A stretch of 39,751 nt of DNA from Pseudomonas sp. Root562 (lineage in GTDB: Bacteria; Pseudomonadota; Gammaproteobacteria; Pseudomonadales; Pseudomonadaceae): assembly GCF_001427125.1 (NCBI RefSeq), contig NZ_LMGK01000021.1:369989-409739 (forward strand), read 5' to 3'. Below the pieces are notes generated by a model. That model saw nothing but the letters and a program-made list of their open reading frames with translations, had not been told where the DNA came from and made no database searches. Positions within the stretch are counted from its first letter, which is position 1. Each line of letters starts with the position of its first letter. Below, piece by piece: positions 7,989-15,184 of the stretch. A program made the translations under genes and the position numbers.

Positions 7989-8492
7989 TTACGGGCGGAT
8001 TTCGATCATCGTGCCGTCCGGCACCAGGTTCCAGACTTCGCGCATGTCCATGTTGCGCATGGCGATGCAGCCGTCAGTCCAGTCCAGGGTGTGGAACAGT
8101 TGTTCAGGGTTGTCTTCGGTGTCCGGAGTGCCATGGATCATGATCATGCCACCGGGATCGACACCTTCGCGTCGCGAACGGGCCGAGTCGCTGATGTTCG
8201 GGTAGGAAATGTGCATCGCCAGGTTGAATTTTTCACTGGTCTTGCGCCAGTCGAGCCAATAGAAACCCTCTGGCGTGCGTTTGTCGCCTTCCATCAGTTT
8301 CGGTCCCTTGGGACGTTTGCCCAGGGAAATGCGATAGGTCTTGATCGGCTTGCCGTCATTGATCAATTGCAATTGATGAGCGGACTTGAGAACCAGAACT
8401 TTCTCGATGACCTTGCCGTTCAGGGTTTCCACGGCAGAAGCGTGGGACACCGAGATAACCGACAAACAGAACAGGGCAAGCAACCAGCGCAT
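7989..8492 (-). CDS. L,D-transpeptidase-like YkuD-domain protein, secreted
   Basis: Periplasmic cysteine enzyme of the YkuD/ErfK family, which crosslinks peptidoglycan or attaches proteins to it. The 167-aa protein begins with a Sec signal peptide (residues 1-20, MRWLLALFCLSVISVSHASA). The catalytic histidine is H120 in MIHGTPD and the catalytic cysteine is C142 in WTDGCIAMRN, matching the HG...GC pattern. There is no LysM or peptidoglycan-binding domain, so it is the short single-domain type. GGGGAA precedes the ATG. It appears monocistronic. The exact substrate cannot be told from the sequence. Confidence 0.88.
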   Translation of the reverse strand: MRWLLALFCLSVISVSHASAVETLNGKVIEKVLVLKSAHQLQLINDGKPIKTYRISLGKRPKGPKLMEGDKRTPEGFYWLDWRKTSEKFNLAMHISYPNISDSARSRREGVDPGGMIMIHGTPDTEDNPEQLFHTLDWTDGCIAMRNMDMREVWNLVPDGTMIEIRP

Positions 8493-8600
8493 TGAAACGA
8501 TTCCCCAGAGAGGTGTCGCGACTATTTATTTATAGATGTTTTTGTAGGGAGCTGCCGCAGGGCACGATTTGCAGCGGCTACGAATGATACCAAAGTGGCA

Positions 8601-9152
8601 TCAACTAATGGCAGGCTGAACAAGCGGCGGGATCGATTCGGACCGTACGGGGTAGACCTCGGTCCGCCGATCAGCGAAGAAGCATTCTAAGGTACGGCCC
8701 ACCGTGCGAAAAGCCAGCTCGTCCCATGGAATGTCCGCTTCGTCGAATAGTTGCACTTCCAGGCTCTCGGGACCGGCGGCAAAGTCCAGGTCCGCCAGTT
8801 CGGCGCGGAAAAACACATGCACCTGGCTGATGTGCGGCACATCGATGAGGGTGTAGATGCTCAGGTTGCGCACCCGGGCGCAGGCTTCCTCGGCGGTTTC
8901 GCGGATGGCGGCCTGTTCGATGGTTTCACCGTTTTCCATGAAGCCGGCGGGCAGCGTCCAGTAACCGCGACGCGGCTCTATCGCGCGGCGGCAGAGCAGG
9001 ACCTGGGTGCCCCAGGTCGCGACGCAGCCGGCGACGATGTTGGGGTTCTGGTAGTGAATGGCCTGACAACTGTCGCAGACAAACCGCAGGCGCGAATCGC
9101 CTTCGGGAATGCGTTGGGTCACCGGGTTGCCGCACTGACTGCAAAATTTCAT
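8601..9152 (-). CDS. Nudix hydrolase with N-terminal zinc ribbon
   Basis: Likely hydrolyses a nucleoside diphosphate linked to another group. The 183-aa protein starts at ATG 9152 with a zinc ribbon (C4, C7, C26, C29 in CSQC and CDSC). The Nudix box runs from GFMENGETIEQAAIRETAEE near residue 75, with the usual glycine after EE replaced (EEACARV). This layout is that of the ADP-ribose pyrophosphatase/NudC-like group. An upstream in-frame start at 9284 would add 44 residues with no family likeness. It is divergent from the second Nudix gene, with 147 nt between the starts. The substrate is unknown. Confidence 0.85.
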   Translation of the reverse strand: MKFCSQCGNPVTQRIPEGDSRLRFVCDSCQAIHYQNPNIVAGCVATWGTQVLLCRRAIEPRRGYWTLPAGFMENGETIEQAAIRETAEEACARVRNLSIYTLIDVPHISQVHVFFRAELADLDFAAGPESLEVQLFDEADIPWDELAFRTVGRTLECFFADRRTEVYPVRSESIPPLVQPAIS

Positions 9153-9299
9153 GCTTGGGTTCCTGAATGCTGCGCCTATCTTGGCGTGCGGCGGTGTCTG
9201 TCGGCAAGTTGTCGTTTCGCGACACGCCACTGTCCGGGGGGTTGGGCGACCGCAGCGATTGGTGCATGATGCAGCGTAAGGCACAGATCGAGAACACTC

Positions 9300-9899
9300 A
9301 TGCTGGACGAGCTACTGCATCGGGTAAGTAATCACACACCGCGTACGCTGGAGACTGACCTGCGTTTCCCCGAGGCCGCCGTACTGGTGCCTATCACCCG
9401 CAGTGACGAACCGGAACTGGTACTGACCCTGCGCGCCAGCGGCCTCTCGACCCATGGCGGCGAAGTGGCCTTTCCCGGCGGTCGTCGCGATCCTGAAGAC
9501 CCCGACCTGATTTTCACCGCCCTGCGTGAAGCCGAGGAAGAAATCGGCCTGCCACCGGGACTGGTCGAAGTGATCGGCCCGCTGAGCCCGTTGATCTCCC
9601 TGCACGGCATCAAGGTCACGCCTTATGTCGGCGTGATCCCGGATTTCGTCGAGTACCGGGCCAACGATGCGGAAATCGCCGCGGTGTTCAGCGTGCCACT
9701 GGAATTTTTCCGCAAGGACCCGCGCGAACACACCCATCGCATCGATTACCAGGGGCGCAGTTGGTACGTGCCGAGTTACCGCTACGGCGAGTACAAGATC
9801 TGGGGGCTGACGGCGATCATGGTCGTCGAGTTGATCAATCTGCTCTATGACGCGAAAATCAGCCTGCACCAGCCACCCAAAAGCTTCATCAATACCTGA
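9300..9899 (+). CDS. CoA pyrophosphatase-like Nudix hydrolase
   Basis: Predicted to cut coenzyme A or its derivatives to phosphopantetheine and 3',5'-ADP. The 199-aa protein carries the CoA-Nudix signature LTLRASGLSTHGGEVAFPGG near residues 42-61 (L-T-R-L-H-G-V-FPGG pattern), followed by the Nudix helix ALREAEEEIGL. This matches the NudL/YeaB type in both motif and length. It starts a rightward run of the gamma-carbonic anhydrase and DUF1289 genes, 55 nt before the next start, so cotranscription is likely. Confidence 0.88.
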   Translation: MLDELLHRVSNHTPRTLETDLRFPEAAVLVPITRSDEPELVLTLRASGLSTHGGEVAFPGGRRDPEDPDLIFTALREAEEEIGLPPGLVEVIGPLSPLISLHGIKVTPYVGVIPDFVEYRANDAEIAAVFSVPLEFFRKDPREHTHRIDYQGRSWYVPSYRYGEYKIWGLTAIMVVELINLLYDAKISLHQPPKSFINT

Positions 9900-9954
9900 A
9901 GCCATCGTTCGAATGGCCGGAAACGCGGCTGCCTGAGCTGTGAGGAAACCACAA

Positions 9955-10479
9955 ATGAAATACCGCCTGGGCGACGCCCGCGTCGAAACCCATCCACAGA
10001 GCTGGGTCGCACCCAATGCCGTGCTGGTGGGCAAGGTCAAACTGGAAGAGGGCGCCAATGTCTGGTTCAACGCCGTGCTGCGCGGCGACAACGAATTGAT
10101 CCTGATCGGCAAGAACAGCAACGTCCAGGACGGCACCGTGATGCACACCGACATGGGCTATCCACTGACGATCGGCACCGGCGTGACCATTGGCCACAAT
10201 GCGATGTTGCATGGCTGCACCGTGGGCGATTACAGCCTGATCGGGATCAACGCGGTGATTCTCAATGGCGCGAAGATCGGCAAGAACTGCATCATCGGCG
10301 CCAATTCGCTGATCGGTGAAGGCAAGGAGATTCCCGACGGTTCGCTGGTCATGGGCTCGCCTGGCAAAGTCGTGCGCGAGCTGACCGAACCGCAGAAGAA
10401 AATGCTCGAAGCCAGTGCTGCACATTACGTGCACAACGCTCAGCGCTACGCCCGCGACCTTGTCGAGCAGGAAGAATGA
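9955..10479 (+). CDS. Gamma-carbonic anhydrase family protein
   Basis: Left-handed beta-helix hexapeptide protein of 174 aa. Candidate metal histidines are H64 in VMHTDMG, H81 in IGHNAM and H86 in MLHGC, the pattern seen in Cam/YrdA/PaaY proteins. The hexapeptide repeats run from about residue 20 to 150 (VGKVKL, IGTGVTIG, NGAKIGKNC, IGANSLIG). The start is ATG 9955 because GAGG at 9942-9945 sits 9 nt before it; a GTG at 9940 would lie just before that site. The stop overlaps the DUF1289 start by 4 nt (ATGA). The family often lacks measurable CO2 hydration, so the enzymatic role is uncertain. Confidence 0.9.
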   Translation: MKYRLGDARVETHPQSWVAPNAVLVGKVKLEEGANVWFNAVLRGDNELILIGKNSNVQDGTVMHTDMGYPLTIGTGVTIGHNAMLHGCTVGDYSLIGINAVILNGAKIGKNCIIGANSLIGEGKEIPDGSLVMGSPGKVVRELTEPQKKMLEASAAHYVHNAQRYARDLVEQEE

Positions 10480-10691
10480 CGGTTGGCGAACGCCCGGTGG
10501 CATCGCCCTGCGTGAGCATCTGTGCGCTGGACGACGATGACATCTGCACCGGTTGCCAGCGCACCGTCGAAGAAATCACCCGTTGGAGCCGCATGGACAA
10601 CGACGAACGCCGCAAGGTGCTGGGGTTGTGTCATGAGCGGGCCAAGGCCAGTGGATTGGTGTGGATGTTGCCGACTAAATCCGATAGCTGA
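10476..10691 (+). CDS. DUF1289 family small cysteine protein
   Basis: A 71-aa protein with four cysteines in the DUF1289 pattern SPCVSIC followed by DICTGCQRTVEEITRW, probably binding a metal ion or cluster. Its start overlaps the carbonic-anhydrase-like stop by 4 nt, so it is translationally coupled. The function of the family is unknown to me. Confidence 0.9.
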   Translation: MTVGERPVASPCVSICALDDDDICTGCQRTVEEITRWSRMDNDERRKVLGLCHERAKASGLVWMLPTKSDS

Positions 10692-10706
10692 ATGGTGTGG
10701 GCTTTC

Positions 10707-10818
10707 GTGGCGAGGGAGCTTGCTCCCGCTCGGCTGCGAAGCAGCCCCAATCCATCTGGTACAGCCCGTTCATTTCAGGGCCGCTTCGCGCCCCAGCGGG
10801 AGCAAGCTCCCTCGCCAC
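10707..10818. repeat. REPIN (GTGGCGAGGGAGCTTGCTCC arms)
   Basis: The left arm begins GTGGCGAGGGAGCTTGCTCC at 10707 and the right arm is its reverse complement ending at 10818. An inner pair is CGGCTGCGAAGCAG and the GGCCGCTTCGC type. The same element recurs at 27503-27645 and, truncated, at 39695-39751. Confidence 0.92.
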
Positions 10819-10824
10819 AGGTTA

Positions 10825-10872
10825 TTTGTGTACCGAAGATGAAGTACCCTGTGCACAAAATTGACAGGTACT
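10825..10872 (+). promoter_or_regulatory. Candidate mRNA leader with two mutually exclusive hairpins
   Basis: TTTGTGTAC (10825-10833) can pair with GTGCACAAA (10851-10859), nine pairs including one G-U. AGTACCCTGT (10843-10852) can pair with ACAGGTACT (10864-10872) with one bulged C. The two stems share bases 10851-10852, so they cannot form together. The second stem covers the AGG (10866-10868) that could serve as ribosome binding site for the ATG at 10882. A translational switch is an inference from base pairing only. Confidence 0.35.
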
Positions 10873-10881
10873 ACTGCTCCC

Positions 10882-11349
10882 ATGCTCTTCCTGATCGCCT
10901 ACATCAGCAGCGTCGTGCTGATCAACTACGCCTTTTCCACTGCGCCACACCTGGACATCATCTGGTCGGCCTGGGGCGGGCTGGTGTTTGTGTTGCGCGA
11001 CATGGTGCAAACCCGCTTCGGCCACGGTGCGATTGCAGCGATGCTGGCCGCGCTGGTGCTGTCTTATGTCACGTCGGATCCGTCCATCGCCTTGGCCAGC
11101 GCTACGGCGTTCGCGGTGTCCGAATGCATCGACTGGCTGGTGTTCAGCATCACCCGGCGCCCGTTGCATGATCGCCTGTGGATAAGTTCGGCCCTGAGCA
11201 TTCCCCTCGATACCTTTATCTTCTTCGGCATGATCGACGCGCTGACGCCAGGGGTGATCATCACCGCGCTGGGCTCGAAGTTCGCCGGCGTCACGGCCGT
11301 GTGGCTGATCATGGCCTGGCGTCTGCGCAAACAGGCTGTCGTCAGCTGA
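10882..11349 (+). CDS. VUT-family membrane transporter (queuosine-precursor type)
   Basis: Integral membrane protein of 155 aa with about five hydrophobic segments and a central charged loop (FVLRDMVQTRFGHGA, FAVSECIDWLVFSITRR) typical of the VUT/YhhQ family, which includes transporters of preQ0/preQ1. Conserved acidic residues lie in RDMVQ and SECIDW. It is shorter than E. coli YhhQ. ATG 10882 is chosen because the protein then begins directly in the first membrane helix (MLFLIAYISSVVLINYAF); an in-frame TTG at 10861 is the alternative, and the ribosome binding site is weak for both. It is followed 87 nt later by purT. Substrate is inferred from the family. Confidence 0.75.
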   Translation: MLFLIAYISSVVLINYAFSTAPHLDIIWSAWGGLVFVLRDMVQTRFGHGAIAAMLAALVLSYVTSDPSIALASATAFAVSECIDWLVFSITRRPLHDRLWISSALSIPLDTFIFFGMIDALTPGVIITALGSKFAGVTAVWLIMAWRLRKQAVVS

Positions 11350-11365
11350 AGTTCATGTAAAATGC

Positions 11366-11391
11366 CGCGCTTTCTCCCCATGGGAAGCGCG
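11366..11391 (+). other. Hairpin in the purT leader
   Basis: CGCGCTT at 11366-11372 pairs with AAGCGCG at 11385-11391 around a 12-nt loop. It lies 45 nt before the purT start and has no T-run, so it is more likely a leader structure than a terminator. Confidence 0.4.
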
Positions 11392-11436
11392 CCAGCCGTC
11401 GCATCCCTCGATGATCCGCTCCTTGAGGACCTTCAG

Positions 11437-12618
11437 ATGACCCGTATCGGAACTCCATTGTCGCCCACCGCGACCCGCGTATTGATGTGTGGCTGTGGCG
11501 AATTGGGCAAGGAAGTGGTGATCGAGCTGCAACGCCTGGGTGTTGAAGTGATTGCCGTCGACCGTTACGCCAACGCGCCGGCCATGCAGGTGGCGCACCG
11601 CAGCCATGTGATCAATATGCTCGATGGCGCGGCCCTGCGTGCCGTGATCGAAGCCGAGAAGCCGCACTTCATCGTGCCGGAAATCGAAGCCATCGCCACC
11701 GCGACCCTGGTCGAGCTGGAATCTGAAGGTTTCACCGTGATTCCGACCGCGCGCGCCGCGCAGTTGACCATGAACCGTGAAGGCATCCGTCGCCTGGCCG
11801 CCGAAGAGCTGGACCTGCCGACCTCGCCGTACCACTTCGCCGACACCTTCGAGGATTACCGCAAGGCGGTCGAAGACCTCGGTTTCCCGTGTGTGGTCAA
11901 GCCGGTCATGAGCTCGTCGGGCAAAGGCCAGAGCCTGTTGCGCAGCGCCGATGACGTGCAGAAAGCCTGGGATTACGCCCAGGAAGGCGGGCGTGCCGGT
12001 AAAGGTCGGGTCATCATCGAAGGCTTTATCGATTTCGATTACGAAATCACGCTGCTGACCGTTCGCCACGTCGGCGGCACCACCTTCTGCGCGCCGGTCG
12101 GCCACCGTCAGGAGAAGGGTGACTACCAGGAATCCTGGCAGCCTCAAGCCATGAGCCCGATCGCCCTGGCTGAATCCGAGCGCGTTGCCAAAGCGGTGAC
12201 TGAAGCCTTGGGTGGCCGTGGTCTGTTTGGCGTCGAGTTGTTCATCAAGGGCGATCAAGTGTGGTTCAGCGAAGTCTCGCCGCGCCCGCACGACACCGGT
12301 CTGGTGACGCTGATCTCCCAGGACCTGTCGCAATTTGCCTTGCACGCTCGGGCGATTCTGGGTCTGCCGATCCCGTTGATCCGTCAGTTCGGCCCATCGG
12401 CCTCGGCGGTGATTCTGGTGGAAGGGCAGTCGACCCAGACTGCATTCGCCAACCTCGGCGCAGCGTTGAGCGAATCGGATACCGCGTTGCGTCTGTTCGG
12501 CAAGCCTGAAGTCAATGGCCAGCGCCGCATGGGCGTGGCACTGGCGCGCGACGAGTCGATCGAAACCGCTCGCGCCAAAGCAACCCGTGCTTCGCAGGCG
12601 GTGGTCGTAGAGCTGTAA
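11437..12618 (+). CDS. purT: Formate-dependent phosphoribosylglycinamide formyltransferase 2
   Basis: ATP-grasp enzyme that makes formyl-GAR from GAR, formate and ATP in purine synthesis, an alternative to the folate-dependent PurN. The 393-aa protein matches the E. coli length (392). It has the N-terminal nucleotide-binding fold (LMCGCGELGKEVVIELQRLG), the ATP-grasp core (FPCVVKPVMSSSGKGQS) and the metal-site segment FSEVSPRPHDTGLVT. GAGGA at 11425-11429 is 7 nt before ATG 11437; an upstream in-frame start at 11362 would translate the leader hairpin and is rejected. It joins guaB-guaA downstream in supplying purines but is a separate transcript. Confidence 0.96.
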   Translation: MTRIGTPLSPTATRVLMCGCGELGKEVVIELQRLGVEVIAVDRYANAPAMQVAHRSHVINMLDGAALRAVIEAEKPHFIVPEIEAIATATLVELESEGFTVIPTARAAQLTMNREGIRRLAAEELDLPTSPYHFADTFEDYRKAVEDLGFPCVVKPVMSSSGKGQSLLRSADDVQKAWDYAQEGGRAGKGRVIIEGFIDFDYEITLLTVRHVGGTTFCAPVGHRQEKGDYQESWQPQAMSPIALAESERVAKAVTEALGGRGLFGVELFIKGDQVWFSEVSPRPHDTGLVTLISQDLSQFALHARAILGLPIPLIRQFGPSASAVILVEGQSTQTAFANLGAALSESDTALRLFGKPEVNGQRRMGVALARDESIETARAKATRASQAVVVEL

Positions 12619-12666
12619 AAACCGCACTCACGGGCCTATACCTTCTATGGGCTCGCCGCAATTTAC

Positions 12667-12756
12667 TGTAGGAGTGAGCCTGCTCGCGATAGCGATTTCA
12701 GAGTCGACATTGATGTTGGCAGGCACTCCGCTATCGCGAGCAGGCTCGCTCCTACA
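12667..12756. repeat. REPIN (TGTAGGAGCGAGCCTGCTCG arms)
   Basis: The arms of about 28 bp at the two ends differ at one position. The spacer contains GTCGACATTGATGTT, which recurs in the spacer of the REPIN at 25574-25667. Confidence 0.9.
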
Positions 12757-12804
12757 GGGGTTGTTGATCGTTTCCCCTTCATCAAAGCTCCAGGCCTGTA
12801 CCCC

Positions 12805-13353
12805 ATGAATTCGCAAAGCATCATCGTCCCGAAAATCTCCACGCTGCCGGTGCACGAGCCCCGGGCGCGGGCGATTGTGCGTTGGCTGGTGCGCAAGAAC
12901 ATCATCCACGAAGAATTGACCACCTGCGGTCGTACCGGCAATCGCATGGCCCATGCCATCGGCGACGGTGCGCGCGCGGTGGTGCTGCATCCGGAAGCCT
13001 TGCCGTACGGTGAGCCGGTCAACGGCCTGGAAATCGTCACCAAGCGCTGCATCTATACGCCGGCCAAGGGGTTCCTTGAGGAAGCGGGCTGCGCCGAATG
13101 CCGCAAGGAAATTGGCGAAGCACTGTTCGAAAGCCTCGAAGACTGGATGCCAGGGCGCACCGACAACTTCACCTGCCCCGAATGCGGGCACGAAGACGAT
13201 ATCAACGGCTTTCTGTTTTTGCAGGAATGCGCTTTCTCCAACCTGGGTTTCATCTTCAATAACTGGGCTGAAGCCGGGTTCAAGCAGAGCTTTCTCGACG
13301 AATTCGCCGATTGGCTCGATCAGCCGGTGAGTTGGGTGAAAGTCGAACTGTAG
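12805..13353 (+). CDS. Conserved protein with a two-CxxC zinc ribbon
   Basis: A 182-aa soluble protein that I do not recognise by function. It carries C96-x2-C99 (GCAECRKE) and C124-x2-C127 (FTCPECGHED), which look like one zinc ribbon split by a 24-residue segment, plus C41 and C82. There is no signal peptide or membrane segment. Homologues in Pseudomonas are, as far as I recall, sometimes labelled sugar ABC transporter ATPase; no Walker motif is present, so that label is not supported. It stands between two REP elements and looks monocistronic. Confidence 0.8.
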   Translation: MNSQSIIVPKISTLPVHEPRARAIVRWLVRKNIIHEELTTCGRTGNRMAHAIGDGARAVVLHPEALPYGEPVNGLEIVTKRCIYTPAKGFLEEAGCAECRKEIGEALFESLEDWMPGRTDNFTCPECGHEDDINGFLFLQECAFSNLGFIFNNWAEAGFKQSFLDEFADWLDQPVSWVKVEL

Positions 13354-13380
13354 GTGCGGTTGATCCAGCGTGCACCCTTC

Positions 13381-13447
13381 TGTAGGAGCAAGGCTTGCCC
13401 GCGATGGCGCCCTCAAGATCGCCATCGCGGGCAAGCCTTGCTCCTAC
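13381..13447. repeat. REPIN (GGAGCAAGGCTTGCCCGCGA arms)
   Basis: The left arm is TGTAGGAGCAAGGCTTGCCC and the right arm is its reverse complement. The spacer is only about 11 nt. The related element at 36942-37033 has nearly the same arms. Confidence 0.9.
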
Positions 13448-13550
13448 GGACAATCGTTCGGCCGAACATCGCAAGCGGCCCCGGTTCTCGGAGAATTTCG
13501 GTTCTGCAAGCCCCGTCGATCACCGCGTCGAGAATAGACAGAGTTTTACA

Positions 13551-13579
13551 TTGAACCCGAGGGGGTGTCTGACTATAAT
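13551..13579 (+). promoter_or_regulatory. guaB sigma-70 promoter
   Basis: TTGAAC at 13551-13556, a 17-nt spacer and a perfect TATAAT at 13574-13579. Transcription would start near 13586, about 30 nt before the guaB ATG. Confidence 0.8.
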
Positions 13580-13615
13580 GGCGCGCTTCCATTTTCCCGC
13601 TCGGGAGCCCCCGCG

Positions 13616-15085
13616 ATGCTGCGTATCAGCCAAGAAGCTCTGACATTCGACGACATTCTCCTAGTGCCCGGTTATTCCGAGGTGCTTCCTAACGAAGTCA
13701 GTCTCAAGACCCGCCTTACCCGTGGCATCGAACTCAATATTCCATTGGTTTCTGCCGCCATGGACACCGTCACTGAAGCCCGTCTGGCGATTGCCATGGC
13801 TCAGGAAGGTGGTATCGGCATCATCCACAAGAACATGACCATCGAGCAGCAAGCTGCCGAAGTGCGCAAGGTCAAGCGTTACGAAGCCGGTGTGGTCAAG
13901 GACCCGATCACCATCGACGCCGACGCCACCGTGCGCGAGCTGTTCGAACTGACCCGCATGCACAACATCTCCGGCGTTCCGGTGCTGCACAATGGCGACC
14001 TGGTCGGCATTGTCACCTCCCGTGACGTGCGTTTCGAGAACCGTCTGGAAGCCACTGTCCGTGAAGTGATGACGCCTAAAGAGCGTCTGGTCACGGTCAA
14101 GGAAGGCGCCGACAAGAACGATGTGCGTGAACTGCTGCACAAGCACCGCATCGAGCGCGTGCTGATCGTCGACGACAAATTCACCCTCAAGGGCATGATG
14201 ACCGTCAACGACATCGAAAAAGCCAAGGCCTACCCGCTGGCCAGCAAGGACGATCAAGGTCGTCTGCGCGTTGGCGCTGCGGTCGGCACCGGTAAAGACA
14301 CCGGTGACCGCGTAGCTGCCCTGGTCAATGCCGGCGTTGACGTCGTCGTGGTCGACACGGCTCACGGTCACTCCAAAGGCGTGATCGACCGCGTTCGCTG
14401 GGTCAAACAGAACTTCCCGGAAGTGCAGGTCATCGGCGGCAACATCGCCACCGGCGCTGCCGCCAAGGCCCTGGCCGAAGCCGGCGCTGACGCAGTCAAG
14501 GTCGGTATCGGTCCTGGCTCGATCTGCACCACCCGTATCGTCGCCGGTGTCGGCGTTCCGCAAATCAGTGCCATCGCCAACGTCGCCGCTGCCCTCGAAG
14601 GCACGGGCGTGCCGTTGATCGCCGACGGCGGCATCCGTTTCTCCGGTGACCTGTCCAAGGCCATCGTGGCCGGTGCTTCCTGCGTGATGATGGGCTCGAT
14701 GTTCGCCGGTACCGAAGAAGCGCCGGGCGAGATCGAACTGTTCCAGGGGCGTTCGTACAAGGCTTATCGCGGCATGGGTTCGCTGGGCGCCATGTCCCAG
14801 GCTCAAGGTTCCTCCGACCGTTACTTCCAGGACTCTTCGGCAGGCGCCGAGAAACTGGTGCCGGAAGGTATCGAAGGGCGTGTGCCTTACAAAGGCACCC
14901 TGAGCGCGATCATCCACCAACTGATGGGCGGCCTGCGTTCCTCGATGGGTTATACCGGCAGTGCCGACATCGAAGAAATGCGCACCAAGCCTGAGTTCGT
15001 GCGGATCACCGGCGCTGGCATGGCCGAGTCCCACGTTCACGACGTGCAGATCACCAAAGAAGCGCCAAACTACCGCGTAGGTTGA
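13616..15085 (+). CDS. guaB: Inosine-5'-monophosphate dehydrogenase
   Basis: Oxidises IMP to XMP with NAD+, the committed step of GMP synthesis, in the cytoplasm. The 489-aa protein matches E. coli (488). A TIM barrel is interrupted by a CBS-pair at about residues 93-205 (VRELFELTRMHNISGVPVLH, GIVTSRDVRF). The catalytic loop is GIGPGSICTTRIVAGVGVPQ with the active cysteine near residue 305, followed by IADGGIRFSGD and YRGMGSLGAM. GGGAG at 13603-13607 lies 8 nt before ATG 13616; an in-frame ATG at 13565 would lie upstream of the -10 element. guaA follows 99 nt later. Confidence 0.97.
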   Translation: MLRISQEALTFDDILLVPGYSEVLPNEVSLKTRLTRGIELNIPLVSAAMDTVTEARLAIAMAQEGGIGIIHKNMTIEQQAAEVRKVKRYEAGVVKDPITIDADATVRELFELTRMHNISGVPVLHNGDLVGIVTSRDVRFENRLEATVREVMTPKERLVTVKEGADKNDVRELLHKHRIERVLIVDDKFTLKGMMTVNDIEKAKAYPLASKDDQGRLRVGAAVGTGKDTGDRVAALVNAGVDVVVVDTAHGHSKGVIDRVRWVKQNFPEVQVIGGNIATGAAAKALAEAGADAVKVGIGPGSICTTRIVAGVGVPQISAIANVAAALEGTGVPLIADGGIRFSGDLSKAIVAGASCVMMGSMFAGTEEAPGEIELFQGRSYKAYRGMGSLGAMSQAQGSSDRYFQDSSAGAEKLVPEGIEGRVPYKGTLSAIIHQLMGGLRSSMGYTGSADIEEMRTKPEFVRITGAGMAESHVHDVQITKEAPNYRVG

Positions 15086-15110
15086 GCCTTCAAGCAACAA
15101 GTTAAGCAAC

Positions 15111-15133
15111 CGGGGCTGTTTTATTCAGCCCCG
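15111..15133 (+). other. Hairpin between guaB and guaA
   Basis: CGGGGCTG at 15111-15118 pairs with CAGCCCCG at 15126-15133 around a 7-nt AT-rich loop. No T-run follows, so it is probably a processing or stability hairpin rather than a full terminator. Just after it, CTGTTTCTGAAT and a close variant form a short direct repeat. Confidence 0.5.
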
Positions 15134-15184
15134 AGTTGTTTCTGAATCACGACTGTTTCTGAATGACTTAGACGAGACTGAATC

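Noticed and set aside
10816..10859. preQ1-I type pseudoknot from CACAGG/CCTGTG and TTTGTG/CACAAA
   Set aside because: One arm lies inside the REPIN and is present in other copies of that repeat, and the A-rich tail of the preQ1-I consensus is missing. The simpler competing hairpins are reported instead.
12805..13353. Annotation as a sugar ABC transporter ATPase
   Set aside because: No Walker A, Walker B or ABC signature is present; only a zinc-ribbon pattern can be seen.
13661..15109. Long minus-strand open frame opposite guaB
   Set aside because: Antisense shadow of guaB, rich in D, H, G and V, with no family motif. The same holds for the minus frame opposite guaA (15125-16822) and the plus frame opposite lon (29313-31250).
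15111..15133. Terminator between guaB and guaA
   Set aside because: The stem is strong but no T-run follows, and guaA has no clear promoter of its own in the remaining gap, so read-through is more likely.
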